Shown: one piece after another, positions 1 to 9,139 of the stretch
Position numbering within the stretch: position 1 is the stretch's first letter
Layout of the letters: the number at the start of each line of letters is the position of its first letter
Notes under the pieces: generated by a model
What the model saw: only the letters and a program-made list of their open reading frames with translations
The model's database searches: none
Told to the model about the DNA's origin: nothing
Made by a program: the position numbers and the translations under genes
Origin: Streptomyces sp. CB02009
GTDB taxonomy: Bacteria > Actinomycetota > Actinomycetes > Streptomycetales > Streptomycetaceae
Assembly: GCF_001905825.1 (NCBI RefSeq)
Contig: NZ_LIVV01000002.1
Coordinates: forward strand, 43,074-107,073
DNA length: 64,000 nt
Reading direction: 5' to 3'

Positions 1-1712
1 TCGACTACGCCCTCTTCATCGTGACCCGCCACCGCAAGGGCATCCTCGCGGGCAGGACTCCGGAGGAGGCGGCCGTCACCGCCGTCAACACCTCGGGCAG
101 GGCCGTCATCTTCGCCGGCGGAACCGTCTGCATCGCGCTCCTCGGCATGTTCGCCCTGCGCATGAGCTTCCTCAACGGTGTGACGATCTCGGCGGCCCTC
201 ACCGTCGTCATCACCGTCATCGCCTCCATCACCGTTCTCCCGGCGATGCTGGGAGTCCTCGGGATGCGCGTCCTCAGCCGCCGCCAGCGCCGCCGGCTCG
301 CCGCCGAGGGCCCGCGGGCCGAGAACAAGGCCCGGCTCACCGCCCGTTGGTCGCTGTACGTGGAGAAGCACCCGCGCGTCCTCGCCGCCGCCGCCTTCGC
401 GGCCATGCTGGTCATCGCCGTGCCCGCCCTCTCGCTCCGCCTCGGCACCTCCGACCAGGGCAACAACCCGGAGACCAGCACCACCCGCCAGGCCTACGAC
501 CTGCTCGCCGAGGGCTTCGGCCCCGGCTTCAACGGCCCCCTCCAGGTGGTCGCCGAGGTGCCCGGCCCGCAGGACCGGACCGCCCTGGACGGACTGGTCG
601 AGCGGCTGCGGAGCACCGAGGGCGTCGCCCAGGTGGTCCCGGTCCCGACCGGCGCGACGTCCAAGGTCGCCATCGTGCAGGTCGTGCCCACCACCAACCC
701 GCAGTCCGAGGAGACCTCGGAGCTGATCGACCGGATCCGCGAGGACGTCGTCCCCGCCGCGGAACAGGGCAGCGCCCTGCGCGCGTACGTCGGCGGCGGG
801 ACCGCCCTCGGCGAGGACTTCGCCGACACCCTCGCCGGCAAGCTGCCCGCCTTCGTCGGCGCCATCGTCGCCCTGGGCTTCCTGCTCCTGCTGGTCGCCT
901 TCCGCAGCATCGTGGTACCGCTCACCGCCGCGGTCATGAACCTGATCGCCGCCGCGGCCTCCTTCGGCGTGGTGGTGGCGATCTTCCAGTGGGGCTGGGG
1001 CGGCGAGTTCCTCGCCGCCGGACGGCCGGGACCGATCGAGGCGTTCCTCCCGGTCATCATGCTGTCCCTGCTCTTCGGCCTCTCGATGGACTACCAGGTC
1101 TTCCTGGTCAGCCGGATGCACGAGGAATGGGTCCACACCCGCGACAACGCGCGCGCGGTGCGGGTCGGCCTCGCCGAGTCCAGCCGGGTGATCAACGCCG
1201 CCGGCGTGATCATGATCTGTGTCTTCAGCGCCTTCATGCTGAGCGGCCAGCGGGCCACCGCCATGTTCGGCCTGGGCCTGGCCGGAGCGGTCGCCCTGGA
1301 CGCCTTCATCCTGCGGACCGTGCTCGTGCCCGCCCTGATGCACCTGTTCGGCGCCTCCAACTGGTGGCTGCCGGGCTGGCTCGAGAAGCGCCTGCCGCAC
1401 TTCGCCGTCGAGCCGCCGGAGGAGGACGGGACCGGGCACGACGGTCTCGTCGTCCACGGATTCGTCCACACGGCGGACGGCTCCCCGGTCGAGGGGGCCG
1501 CGATCACCCTCCTCGCGAGCGACGGCGGCCAGGCCGACCGGGTGCTCTCCCACGTGGACGGGGGTTACGTCCTGACCGCTCCCGAGCAGGGCCTGTACGT
1601 GGTGTCGGTCGAGGCCCGCGACCACGCCCCGCACACGGCGGACGTCTCCGTCGGCGCGGTCCCCGTCCAGCGCGACCTGCGGCTCGCCCCGGCGGACACC
1701 CGGGCGCACTGA
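1..1712 (+). CDS. MMPL/RND family transporter, 5'-truncated by window edge
   Basis: Membrane exporter of the MMPL branch of the RND superfamily. From base 3 the frame reads DYALFIVTRHRKG, the conserved end of transmembrane helix 4, so the N-terminal helices and first external loop lie upstream. Visible are hydrophobic helices, an external loop (about residues 130-270 of the visible part) and a second helix block with LLFGLSMDYQVFLVSR, the repeat of the helix-4 motif. After the last helix comes a soluble tail of about 85 residues (from HGFVHTADGSPVEGA) that resembles a carboxypeptidase-regulatory-like Ig-type domain. The substrate cannot be told; MMPL proteins export lipids, lipopeptides or drugs. 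A perfect hairpin follows the stop codon. Confidence 0.9.
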   Translation, partial: DYALFIVTRHRKGILAGRTPEEAAVTAVNTSGRAVIFAGGTVCIALLGMFALRMSFLNGVTISAALTVVITVIASITVLPAMLGVLGMRVLSRRQRRRLAAEGPRAENKARLTARWSLYVEKHPRVLAAAAFAAMLVIAVPALSLRLGTSDQGNNPETSTTRQAYDLLAEGFGPGFNGPLQVVAEVPGPQDRTALDGLVERLRSTEGVAQVVPVPTGATSKVAIVQVVPTTNPQSEETSELIDRIREDVVPAAEQGSALRAYVGGGTALGEDFADTLAGKLPAFVGAIVALGFLLLLVAFRSIVVPLTAAVMNLIAAAASFGVVVAIFQWGWGGEFLAAGRPGPIEAFLPVIMLSLLFGLSMDYQVFLVSRMHEEWVHTRDNARAVRVGLAESSRVINAAGVIMICVFSAFMLSGQRATAMFGLGLAGAVALDAFILRTVLVPALMHLFGASNWWLPGWLEKRLPHFAVEPPEEDGTGHDGLVVHGFVHTADGSPVEGAAITLLASDGGQADRVLSHVDGGYVLTAPEQGLYVVSVEARDHAPHTADVSVGAVPVQRDLRLAPADTRAH

Positions 1713-1716
1713 CCGC

Positions 1717-1743
1717 GGCCCGCGGCCGCCACGGCCGCGGGCC
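1717..1743 (+). terminator. GC-rich hairpin after the MMPL gene
   Basis: Perfect 12-bp inverted repeat GGCCCGCGGCCG / CGGCCGCGGGCC with a 3-nt loop, starting 5 nt after the MMPL stop codon. There is no U-tract, which is usual for actinomycete terminators. Confidence 0.75.
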
Positions 1744-1940
1744 CCGTGAACGACCCCCTCCGCAATCCCCCGCCGGAGGGGGTCCTCGCACGTCCCGACC
1801 TGTCCCGCACCTGCGCGGAAGCCGCACCGGACCCCGTGGCGGAACCCGGACCGGACCGCGTACCGGAACGCGCCGAGGACCGCCAATGGGCCAGGCCAAT
1901 GACGTTTTCCACAGGGGTGGTACGGCCGCCGGGCTGCGCG

Positions 1941-1946
1941 TACGGT
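1941..1946 (+). promoter_or_regulatory. -10 element of a probably leaderless promoter
   Basis: TACGGT ends 7 nt before ATG 1954, which would place transcription start at or next to the start codon. No purine-rich ribosome binding site precedes the ATG, in keeping with a leaderless mRNA. Confidence 0.5.
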
Positions 1947-1953
1947 GCCAGTC

Positions 1954-2787
1954 ATGAAGATCCTCATCAGCGCCGACATGGAGGGCGCGACCGGTGTGAC
2001 CTGGCCCGGCGACGTGCTGCCCGGCACGCCCCAGTGGGAGCGGTGCCGCTCGATGTTCACCTCCGACGTGAACGCCGCGGTGCTCGGCTTCTTCGACGGC
2101 GGAGCCGACGAGGTCCTCATCAACGAAGCGCACTGGTCCATGCGGAACCTGCTCCTGGAGCGGCTCGACGAGCGGGCCGAGATGATCACCGGCCGGCACA
2201 AGACCCTCTCCATGGTCGAGGGCGTCCAGCACGGGGACGTCGACGGCATCGCCTTCGTCGGCTACCACACCGGCGCCGGCACCGAGGGCGTCCTCGCCCA
2301 CACTTATCTCGCCAACTCGATCACCGGCGTCTGGCTCAACGGCGAGCGGGCCAGCGAGGGCCTGCTCAACGCCCATGTGGTCGCGGAGTACGGCGTGCCC
2401 GTCGTCCTCGTCACCGGCGACGACCTGACCTGCGAGGACGCCCTCGGCTACGCGCCGGAGGCACCCAAGGTCGCCGTCAAGGACTACGTCTCGCGGTACG
2501 CGGCGGTGTGCCGGACCCCGGCCAGAACCGCCGCCGACATCCGCGCTGCCGCGAAGACCGGCGCCGCGCTCGCCGTCCGCCACGAGCCGGTCCACGGCGG
2601 CCCCTTCACCGTGGAGCTGGAGTTCGACGCCGAGCATCTGGGCGCGGCCGCCACGGTGGTTCCCGGCGTGGCGCGCGGCGCGGAGCGGCGCGTCGCCTAC
2701 ACGAGCGAGACGATGTACGAGGCAATCCGCACATTCAAAGCGGTCACGACGATCGTCTCGGCCGCGGTGGAGGAGCAGTATGGCTGA
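1954..2787 (+). CDS. M55 family D-aminopeptidase (DppA-like)
   Basis: Zinc aminopeptidase of the M55 family, which releases N-terminal D-amino acids from peptides; 277 residues, the usual family length. The N-terminus MKILISADMEGATG carries the metal ligands Asp8 and Glu10 at the same positions as Bacillus DppA. Further family blocks are INEAHWSMRNLL and GYHTGAG. ATG 1954 is chosen because it begins the conserved strand; an upstream GTG (1945) adds only three residues. It is the first gene of an operon whose other products are M20, S9 and S66 peptidases and overlaps the next gene by 8 bp. A role in recycling D-amino-acid peptides or muropeptides is inferred from this company. No signal peptide, so cytoplasmic. 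Confidence 0.9.
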   Translation: MKILISADMEGATGVTWPGDVLPGTPQWERCRSMFTSDVNAAVLGFFDGGADEVLINEAHWSMRNLLLERLDERAEMITGRHKTLSMVEGVQHGDVDGIAFVGYHTGAGTEGVLAHTYLANSITGVWLNGERASEGLLNAHVVAEYGVPVVLVTGDDLTCEDALGYAPEAPKVAVKDYVSRYAAVCRTPARTAADIRAAAKTGAALAVRHEPVHGGPFTVELEFDAEHLGAAATVVPGVARGAERRVAYTSETMYEAIRTFKAVTTIVSAAVEEQYG

Positions 2788-4114
2788 GGAGGTCCGGGGC
2801 CCGGACACGACAGCGCTCGACGAGGTGGTCACCTTCACCTCCGAGCTCATCCGCATCGACACCACCAACCGGGGCGGCGGCGACTGCCGTGAGCGGCCCG
2901 CCGCCGAGTACGTCGCCGAGCGCCTCGCCGCCGCCGGCATCGAACCCACCCTCCTGGAGCGGACCCCCGGCCGCACCAACGTGGTGGCGCGCATCCCCGG
3001 CACCGACCCCTCGGCCGAGGCCCTCCTCGTCCACGGCCATCTGGACGTCGTGCCCGCCGACCCCGCCGAGTGGACCACCCACCCCTTCTCCGGCGAGGTC
3101 CGCGACGGGGTCGTCTGGGGCCGCGGCGCCGTCGACATGAAGAACATGGACGCGATGGTCCTGGCCGTCGTCCGCTCCTGGGCCCGGCAGGGCATCCGGC
3201 CGCGCCGCGACATCGTCCTGGCCTACACCGCCGACGAGGAGGCGAGCGCCGAGGACGGCTCCGGCTTCCTCGCCGACCGCCACGCCGCGCTCTTCGAGGG
3301 CTGCACCGAGGGCATCAGCGAGTCCGGGGCCTTCAGCTTCCACCCGCAGCCCGGCACCACCCTCTACCCGATCGCCGCAGGGGAGCGGGGCACCGCCTGG
3401 CTCAAGCTCACCGCGCACGGCCGCGCCGGGCACGGCTCCAAGGTCAACACGGCCAACGCCGTCACCCGCCTCGCCGAAGCCGTCGCCCGGATCGGCTCGC
3501 ACGCCTGGCCCGTCCGGCTCACCGCCACCGTCCGCGCCGCCCTCGCCGAACTCGCCGCGCTCTACGCGATCGACATCGACGTCCACTCGCCGCACCTCGA
3601 CGTGGACCTCCTCCTCGGCAAGCTCGGCCCCGCCGCCGCCCTCGTCGCGCCGACCGTCCGCAACAGCAGCAACCCGACGATGCTCGACGCCGGCTACAAG
3701 GTCAACGTCATCCCGGGCCAGGCCGTCGCCCACATCGACGGGCGGACACTGCCGGGCACCGAGGAGGAGTTCGCCGCGACCATGGACGAGCTCACCGGCC
3801 CGTACGTGGAGTGGGAGTTCCACCACCGCGAGGTCGCCCTGGAGGCCCCCGTCGACTCGCCGACCTTCGCGAAGCTGCGGGCCGCCGTCGAGCGCTTCGA
3901 CCCGGACGGCCACGTCGTGCCGTTCACCATGTCGGGCGGCACCGACGCCAAGCAGTTCTCCCGGCTCGGCATCACCGGCTACGGCTTCTCGCCGCTCCGG
4001 CTGCCCCCGGAACTCGACTACGGAGCGCTCTTCCACGGCGTCGACGAACGCGTCCCCGTGGACGCGCTGCACTTCGGCGTCCGAGTGCTCGACCACTACC
4101 TGAAGTCGGCCTAG
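2780..4114 (+). CDS. M20 family metallopeptidase
   Basis: Di-zinc M20/M25/M40 hydrolase (dipeptidase/deacylase type), 444 residues. Metal and catalytic blocks are all present: HGHLDVVP (zinc His, catalytic Asp), WGRGAVDMKN (bridging Asp) and ADEEASAEDG (general-base Glu pair). The central dimerisation domain is interrupted by an insert around residues 200-300, typical of the long M20 subfamily. The start codon lies inside the end of the M55 gene (8-bp overlap), so translation is probably coupled. The substrate is likely a peptide delivered by the neighbouring peptidases; an N-acyl amino acid substrate is the main alternative. Confidence 0.9.
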   Translation: MAEEVRGPDTTALDEVVTFTSELIRIDTTNRGGGDCRERPAAEYVAERLAAAGIEPTLLERTPGRTNVVARIPGTDPSAEALLVHGHLDVVPADPAEWTTHPFSGEVRDGVVWGRGAVDMKNMDAMVLAVVRSWARQGIRPRRDIVLAYTADEEASAEDGSGFLADRHAALFEGCTEGISESGAFSFHPQPGTTLYPIAAGERGTAWLKLTAHGRAGHGSKVNTANAVTRLAEAVARIGSHAWPVRLTATVRAALAELAALYAIDIDVHSPHLDVDLLLGKLGPAAALVAPTVRNSSNPTMLDAGYKVNVIPGQAVAHIDGRTLPGTEEEFAATMDELTGPYVEWEFHHREVALEAPVDSPTFAKLRAAVERFDPDGHVVPFTMSGGTDAKQFSRLGITGYGFSPLRLPPELDYGALFHGVDERVPVDALHFGVRVLDHYLKSA

Positions 4115-4169
4115 GACAGGCCGAAGGACCGTCATCGTTTCGCGTCACACCGTGACAGGGGGAGCTGGG

Positions 4170-6170
4170 ATGAAAACGATCGCCGCCCACGGCAGCTGGC
4201 CGTCACCCGTCGACGCGGCGCTCGCCGCCGCCCACGACGGGCGGCCCGAGTACCCCGGCGTCGTCGGCGACGAGCTGTGGTGGACCGCGCCACGCCCCGC
4301 CGAGGGAGGCAGGCGCGCCCTCGTGCGACGGCGCGCCGACGGCACCGAGGAGAGCCTGCTGCCCGCCCCGTGGAACGTCCGCAGCCGGGTGATCGAGTAC
4401 GGAGGCCTCCCCTGGGCGGCGGTCCCGCGCCCGGCCGGCGGACCCCTCGCCGTCTTCTGCCACTTCCCCGACCAGCGGCTCTACGCCTACGAGCCCGACG
4501 CCGCGGCCGGCGCCGGGCCCCGGCCCCTCACCCCCGTCTCCGCGACCGGCGGCGGACTGCGCTGGGCGGACCCGGTCGTCCACGCCGACCGCGGCGAGGT
4601 GTGGTGCGTCCTGGAGGAGTTCACCGGCCCCGCCCCGACGGACGTGCGCCGGGTGATCGTCGCCGTACCCCTCGACGGCTCCGCCGCCGACGACCGCGCG
4701 GCCGTCCGGGAACTCTCCGACGGGCGCCACCGGTTCGTGACCGGTCCCCGGCTCTCCCCGGACGGCCGCAGGGCGGCCTGGATCGGCTGGGACCACCCCC
4801 GGATGCCCTGGGACGGCACCGAGGTGCAGCTCGCCGACGTCACCCCCGACGGCACCTTCGACCGGGCCACGACCGTCGCGGGCGGGCCTTCCGAGTCGAT
4901 CCCGCAGGTCGACTGGGACGCGGCCGGACGGCTCCTCCTCGTCAGCGACCGCTCCGGCTGGTGGAACCTCTACCGGGCGGAGGTCGGCACCGACGGCGGC
5001 CTCGGGGAACCGGCCGCGCTCTGCCCCCGCGCCGAGGAGTTCGGCGGACCGCTCTGGAAGATCGGGCTGAACTGGTTCACGCCCCTGGAGAACGGTCTGG
5101 TCGCCGTCGTCCACGGCAAGGGCACCACCGCCCTCGGCATCCTCGACCCCGACCGCGGCTCGCTCGTCGACGCCGCCGGCCCCTGGACCGAATGGGCCCC
5201 GACCCTCGCCGCCCACGGCAGCCGCGTGGTCGGCGTCGCCGCCTCCCCGCACACCTCCTACGAACTCGTCGAGCTCGACGCCCGCACCGGCCGCACCCGG
5301 GTCGTCGGCGCCGCCCACACCGACGCCGTCGACCCCGCCCACCACCCCCGACCCCGCGTCCGCACCTTCACCGGCCCCGGCGGCCGCGAGATCCACGCGC
5401 AGATCTACCCGCCGCACCACCCCGGCTTCGCCGGCCCCGAGGGCGAACTCCCGCCCTATGTGATCTGGGCCCACGGCGGCCCCACCGGCCACGCCCCGCT
5501 CGTCCTCGACCTGGAGATCACCTACTTCACCTCGCGCGGCATCGGCGTCGCCGAGGTCAACTACGGCGGCTCCACCGGCTACGGCCGGGAGTACCGCGAG
5601 CGGCTGCGCGAGCAGTGGGGCGTCGTCGACGTCGAGGACTGCGCGGCCGTCGCCGCGGCACTCGCCGCCGAGGGAACCGCGGACCCGGCCCGGCTCGCCG
5701 TCCGCGGCGGCAGCGCCGGCGGCTGGACGACGGCCGCCTCCCTCGTCTCCACCGACGTGTACGCCTGCGGCACGATCATCTACCCCATCCTCGACCTGCG
5801 GGGCTGGGCCACCGACGAGACCCACGACTTCGAGTCCCAGTACCTCCACGGGCTCATCGGCTCCCTCGACGACGTCCCCGCCCGCTACAAGGAGCGCTCG
5901 CCCATCGAGCACGTCGACCGCGTCACCGCGCCCTTCCTGCTGCTCCAGGGCCTCGACGACGTCATCTGCCCACCCGCGCAGGCCGAGCGCTTCCTCACCC
6001 GCACCGCCGGCCGGGGCGTCCCGCACGCCTACCTCGCCTTCGAGGGGGAGGGACACGGCTTCCGCAGGGCCGACACGATGGTCCGCGCCCTGGAGGCCGA
6101 ACTCTCCCTGTACGTACGGACCTTCGGCATCACCCGGACGGACGTGCCCGACCTGGAGTACCGCACGTGA
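4170..6170 (+). CDS. S9 family prolyl-oligopeptidase-type peptidase
   Basis: Serine peptidase with an N-terminal beta-propeller-like region (about residues 60-380) and a C-terminal alpha/beta-hydrolase domain. The triad is visible: Ser515 in RGGSAGGW, Asp at 596/597 in LLQGLDDVICPP and His629 in EGEGHGF; WAHGGPTGH supplies the oxyanion block. ATG 4170 is preferred over GTG 4152 because a GGGGGAG ribosome binding site sits 6-12 nt before it. 666 residues, normal for the family. No signal peptide, so probably intracellular cleavage of short peptides. Its stop overlaps the S66 gene start (GTGA). Confidence 0.9.
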   Translation: MKTIAAHGSWPSPVDAALAAAHDGRPEYPGVVGDELWWTAPRPAEGGRRALVRRRADGTEESLLPAPWNVRSRVIEYGGLPWAAVPRPAGGPLAVFCHFPDQRLYAYEPDAAAGAGPRPLTPVSATGGGLRWADPVVHADRGEVWCVLEEFTGPAPTDVRRVIVAVPLDGSAADDRAAVRELSDGRHRFVTGPRLSPDGRRAAWIGWDHPRMPWDGTEVQLADVTPDGTFDRATTVAGGPSESIPQVDWDAAGRLLLVSDRSGWWNLYRAEVGTDGGLGEPAALCPRAEEFGGPLWKIGLNWFTPLENGLVAVVHGKGTTALGILDPDRGSLVDAAGPWTEWAPTLAAHGSRVVGVAASPHTSYELVELDARTGRTRVVGAAHTDAVDPAHHPRPRVRTFTGPGGREIHAQIYPPHHPGFAGPEGELPPYVIWAHGGPTGHAPLVLDLEITYFTSRGIGVAEVNYGGSTGYGREYRERLREQWGVVDVEDCAAVAAALAAEGTADPARLAVRGGSAGGWTTAASLVSTDVYACGTIIYPILDLRGWATDETHDFESQYLHGLIGSLDDVPARYKERSPIEHVDRVTAPFLLLQGLDDVICPPAQAERFLTRTAGRGVPHAYLAFEGEGHGFRRADTMVRALEAELSLYVRTFGITRTDVPDLEYRT

Positions 6171-7144
6171 CAGCACCCGACCCCGCCCTCCCCAGCCCGG
6201 CGGAGGCCCGGCCCCCGGCCGGCCCGCTCACCCGGCCCGAGCGGCTGCGGCCCGGCGCCCGGGTCGCCGTCGTCGCCCCCGCGGGGCCCGTCCCCGAGGA
6301 GCGGCTGCGGGCGGGGCTCGACATCCTCCGCGGCTGGGACCTCGACCCCGTCGTCGCCCCGCACGTCCTGGACACCCACCCCGTCCTCGACCACCTGGCG
6401 GGCGCCGACCGGGCCAGGGCCCGCGACCTGACCGAGGCCTGGTGCGACCCCTCGGTCTCCGCCGTCCTCTGCGCGCGCGGCGGATTCGGGGCCCAGCGCA
6501 TGGTCGACCTCGTCGACTGGCGGGCCATCAGGGAGGCCGGGCCCAAGGCGTTCGTCGGCTACAGCGACATCACCGCCCTGCACGAGGCCTTCGCCGTCCG
6601 GGCCGGCTACTCCACCCTGCACGGCCCGATGGTCGCCGCGGGCACCTTCCTCTCGGACCCGCGCACCCAGGAGTCCCTGCGGGCCACACTGTTCACACCC
6701 GAGTCGGTGCGCACGCTCGGCCTGGACACGGCCCGGACCCTGGCACCGGGGCGCGCCCGCGGCGTGACCCTCGGCGGCTGCGTCAGCCTCCTCGCCGCCG
6801 ACCTCGGCACCCCGCACGCCCGCCCCTCCGCTCGCGGCGGACTGCTGCTCCTGGAGGACGTGGGGGAGGAGCCGTACCGGCTCGACCGCATCCTCACCCA
6901 GCTCCTCCGCTCCGGCTGGCTCGACGGCGTCGCGGGCATCGCCCTCGGCTCCTGGGCGGAGTGCGGCCCGTACGAGGAGATCCGGGCGGTCCTCCTGGAC
7001 CGCCTCGGCGACCTCGGCGTCCCGGTCGTGGAGGAACTGGGCTTCGGCCACAGCGAGACGGCCCTGACCATGCCGCTCGGCGTGTCGGCCGTCCTGGACA
7101 CGGAGAAGAACACCCTCACCCTGGACGTCCCGGCCCTGCGCTGA
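6167..7144 (+). CDS. S66 family LD-carboxypeptidase
   Basis: Cytoplasmic muramoyl-tetrapeptide LD-carboxypeptidase family, which removes the terminal D-Ala from recycled murein tetrapeptides; some members instead act on peptide antibiotics (MccF type). 325 residues. Nucleophile Ser133 lies in VGYSDITALHEAF; CARGGFGAQRM forms the preceding loop. GTG 6167 overlaps the S9 stop by 4 bp, so it is translationally coupled and the frame upstream of it is just read-through of the S9 gene. Last gene of the peptidase operon; a hairpin follows. The presence of an LD-carboxypeptidase and a D-aminopeptidase in one operon suggests a cell-wall-peptide or D-peptide substrate. Confidence 0.9.
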   Translation: MTAPDPALPSPAEARPPAGPLTRPERLRPGARVAVVAPAGPVPEERLRAGLDILRGWDLDPVVAPHVLDTHPVLDHLAGADRARARDLTEAWCDPSVSAVLCARGGFGAQRMVDLVDWRAIREAGPKAFVGYSDITALHEAFAVRAGYSTLHGPMVAAGTFLSDPRTQESLRATLFTPESVRTLGLDTARTLAPGRARGVTLGGCVSLLAADLGTPHARPSARGGLLLLEDVGEEPYRLDRILTQLLRSGWLDGVAGIALGSWAECGPYEEIRAVLLDRLGDLGVPVVEELGFGHSETALTMPLGVSAVLDTEKNTLTLDVPALR

Positions 7145-7192
7145 GCGGCGGCCGGGCGGCGACGCGAGGTGGGGGGAGGGGGAGGCGGACGA

Positions 7193-7216
7193 GAGGCCCG
7201 GGACGGTACGGGCCTC
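7193..7216 (+). terminator. Hairpin terminator of the peptidase operon
   Basis: GAGGCCCG and CGGGCCTC form a perfect 8-bp stem with an 8-nt loop, 48 nt after the S66 stop codon. Confidence 0.6.
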
Positions 7217-7266
7217 CCCGACACGGCCCTTCACTGAATCTCCGTCAACAACCCTCGTTCGGCGCA

Positions 7267-7326
7267 TTGACGGGCTCTTACACGTGTCACAGCATGGGCG
7301 CTGCCCGGGTCTCTACCAGTCGGTAG
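7267..7326 (+). promoter_or_regulatory. Promoter and candidate operator of the CocE-type hydrolase
   Basis: TTGACG (7267-7272) is followed 17 nt later by CAGCAT, a plausible -35/-10 pair. Downstream, CTACC-agtc-GGTAG (7313-7326) is a perfect palindrome of the size bound by TetR-type repressors and would lie in the transcribed leader. The regulator is unknown. Confidence 0.4.
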
Positions 7327-7369
7327 GAGTCGTGGGCTGCTCGGCGTCGTCCTCAGCGTGGAGGTCTCT

Positions 7370-9139
7370 GTGTCCCGTGCCGTGCCCCGATCCCGCAAGG
7401 CCCTCGCGCTCGTGGCCGGAGCCGCCGCGCTCGCCGGGCCGCTGACACTCGCCGCGCCCGCGAGCGCCGCCGAAGCCCCGTACAGCGTCACCCCGCTGCG
7501 CTTCACCGTCGAGGCCGGCGGGCGGAGTTGCGCCGTCGACGCCGACCTGTACCGGCCCGCCGGCGTGGACGCCGCGCGTCCCGCGCCCGCGGTGCTCGCC
7601 ACCAACGGCTTCGGAGGCAGCAAGAGCGACGGTTCCACCGACGCCATCGGCAGGGCCTTCGCCGAGCGGGGCTACGTCGGCCTGGTCTACTCCGGGCTCG
7701 GTTTCGGGAAGTCCGGCTGCCTGATCTCCCTCGACGACCCCGAGATCGACGGCCGCGCCGCCGCCCGGCTCGTCGACTTCCTCGCCGGCGACCGCGCCGC
7801 CGACGACGGCACCCGCGCCGACTTCGTCACCCGCGACGGAGCGGGCGACCCGCGCGTCGGCATGATCGGCGGCTCCTACGGCGGCGCCGTCCAGCTCGCC
7901 GCCGCCTCCGTCGACCCCCGTATCGACGCCCTCGTCCCCCTCATCACCTGGAACGACCTCGCCTACTCCCTCGCCCCCAACGCCGCCGACCGCGCCACCC
8001 CCGGCGTCTTCAAGTGGCAGTGGGCGAACGGGTTCTACCTGATCGGCGAGGGGCAGCCGCTGCTCGTCCCCTCGCTCGACCCCAGCCGGATCAACTCGAT
8101 CCGCTGCCTGCATTTCGTCACCGACGCCTGCGGCACCGTGCGGCTCCTCAACTCCGGCCGCTACCCGAAGGCCGAGACCGCGAAGATGCTGGCCTACGCC
8201 CGCAGCGTCTCCCCGGTCTCGTACGTCGACCGGATCACCGCCCCCACGCTCATCGTCCAGGGCCAGGCCGACAGCCTGTTCACCCTCAACGAGGCGAACG
8301 CCACCTACGACCGGCTCCGCGAGCGCGGTGTCGACACCCGGATGATCTGGCAGTCCTGGGGACACAGCGGCGGCCAGAAGCCCGGCGAACTCGACCTGGC
8401 TCAGGGCAACCTGGAGGGAAGCTACGTCGGACAGCGGATCCTCGGATGGTTCGACCGGTACCTGCGGAAGAACCGGGCCGCCGACACCGGACCCGCCTTC
8501 GCCTGGTACCGGGACTGGCAGAGCGGCTACGGCGCCGCCGCCGAGGTGCCGGCGCTGAGCCAGCGGCTGTACCTCTCCGGCGACGGCAAGCTCGTCGACG
8601 ACCGCGCGAAGGTCGCCCGTGGCGCGCGTACGTACAGCAACCGGCTCCTCCCGACGAGCCATTCCGAATCGTCGCTCGCCGGGATGATCGGGCTGCCCGA
8701 CCCCCGGCCGTACGACACCGCGGGCACCCACCTCGGCTGGACCAGCGCCCCGCTCACCGCGCCCGTCGACCTCGTCGGCGCCCCGCGGGCCACCCTGAAG
8801 GTGGACTCGCCGGCCACCGAGCGCGTCCAGGACTCCGGCGACGCCGCCGACAAGCTCGTGCTCTTCGCCAAGCTCTACGACATCGCCCCCGACGGCACCA
8901 GGACCCTGGTCAACCGCCTCGTCGCACCGGTCCGGGTGCCGGACGTCACGCGCCCCTTCACGGTCGAACTGCCCGCCGTCGTCCACCGCTACGAGACGGG
9001 CCACCGGCTGGAGCTGGTGATCGCGGGCAGCGACACGGCGTACTCCGGGAACCGCGGCATCAAGCCGGTGACCGTCGTCGACGCCCCCGGAAACCCGGGG
9101 ACGCTCGAACTGCCCCTGGTCCAGGGACGGGTGGGCTAG
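7370..9139 (+). CDS. Secreted CocE/NonD family alpha/beta hydrolase (X-Pro dipeptidyl-peptidase type)
   Basis: 589 residues with a Sec-type signal peptide (positive start, hydrophobic core, cleavage near APASAA-EAP around residue 33), so exported. The catalytic domain has nucleophile Ser169 in GGSYGGA, Asp in [15 protein letters not shown] and His in SWGHSGGQ; a C-terminal jelly-roll region (about 400-589) matches the S15/CocE architecture. The family cleaves esters or X-Pro dipeptides. GTG 7370 is chosen because GGAGG lies 5 nt before it; GTG 7358 would overlap that site. The gene converges on the adenosine deaminase gene with a 4-bp overlap. Confidence 0.85.
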   Translation: MSRAVPRSRKALALVAGAAALAGPLTLAAPASAAEAPYSVTPLRFTVEAGGRSCAVDADLYRPAGVDAARPAPAVLATNGFGGSKSDGSTDAIGRAFAERGYVGLVYSGLGFGKSGCLISLDDPEIDGRAAARLVDFLAGDRAADDGTRADFVTRDGAGDPRVGMIGGSYGGAVQLAAASVDPRIDALVPLITWNDLAYSLAPNAADRATPGVFKWQWANGFYLIGEGQPLLVPSLDPSRINSIRCLHFVTDACGTVRLLNSGRYPKAETAKMLAYARSVSPVSYVDRITAPTLIVQGQADSLFTLNEANATYDRLRERGVDTRMIWQSWGHSGGQKPGELDLAQGNLEGSYVGQRILGWFDRYLRKNRAADTGPAFAWYRDWQSGYGAAAEVPALSQRLYLSGDGKLVDDRAKVARGARTYSNRLLPTSHSESSLAGMIGLPDPRPYDTAGTHLGWTSAPLTAPVDLVGAPRATLKVDSPATERVQDSGDAADKLVLFAKLYDIAPDGTRTLVNRLVAPVRVPDVTRPFTVELPAVVHRYETGHRLELVIAGSDTAYSGNRGIKPVTVVDAPGNPGTLELPLVQGRVG

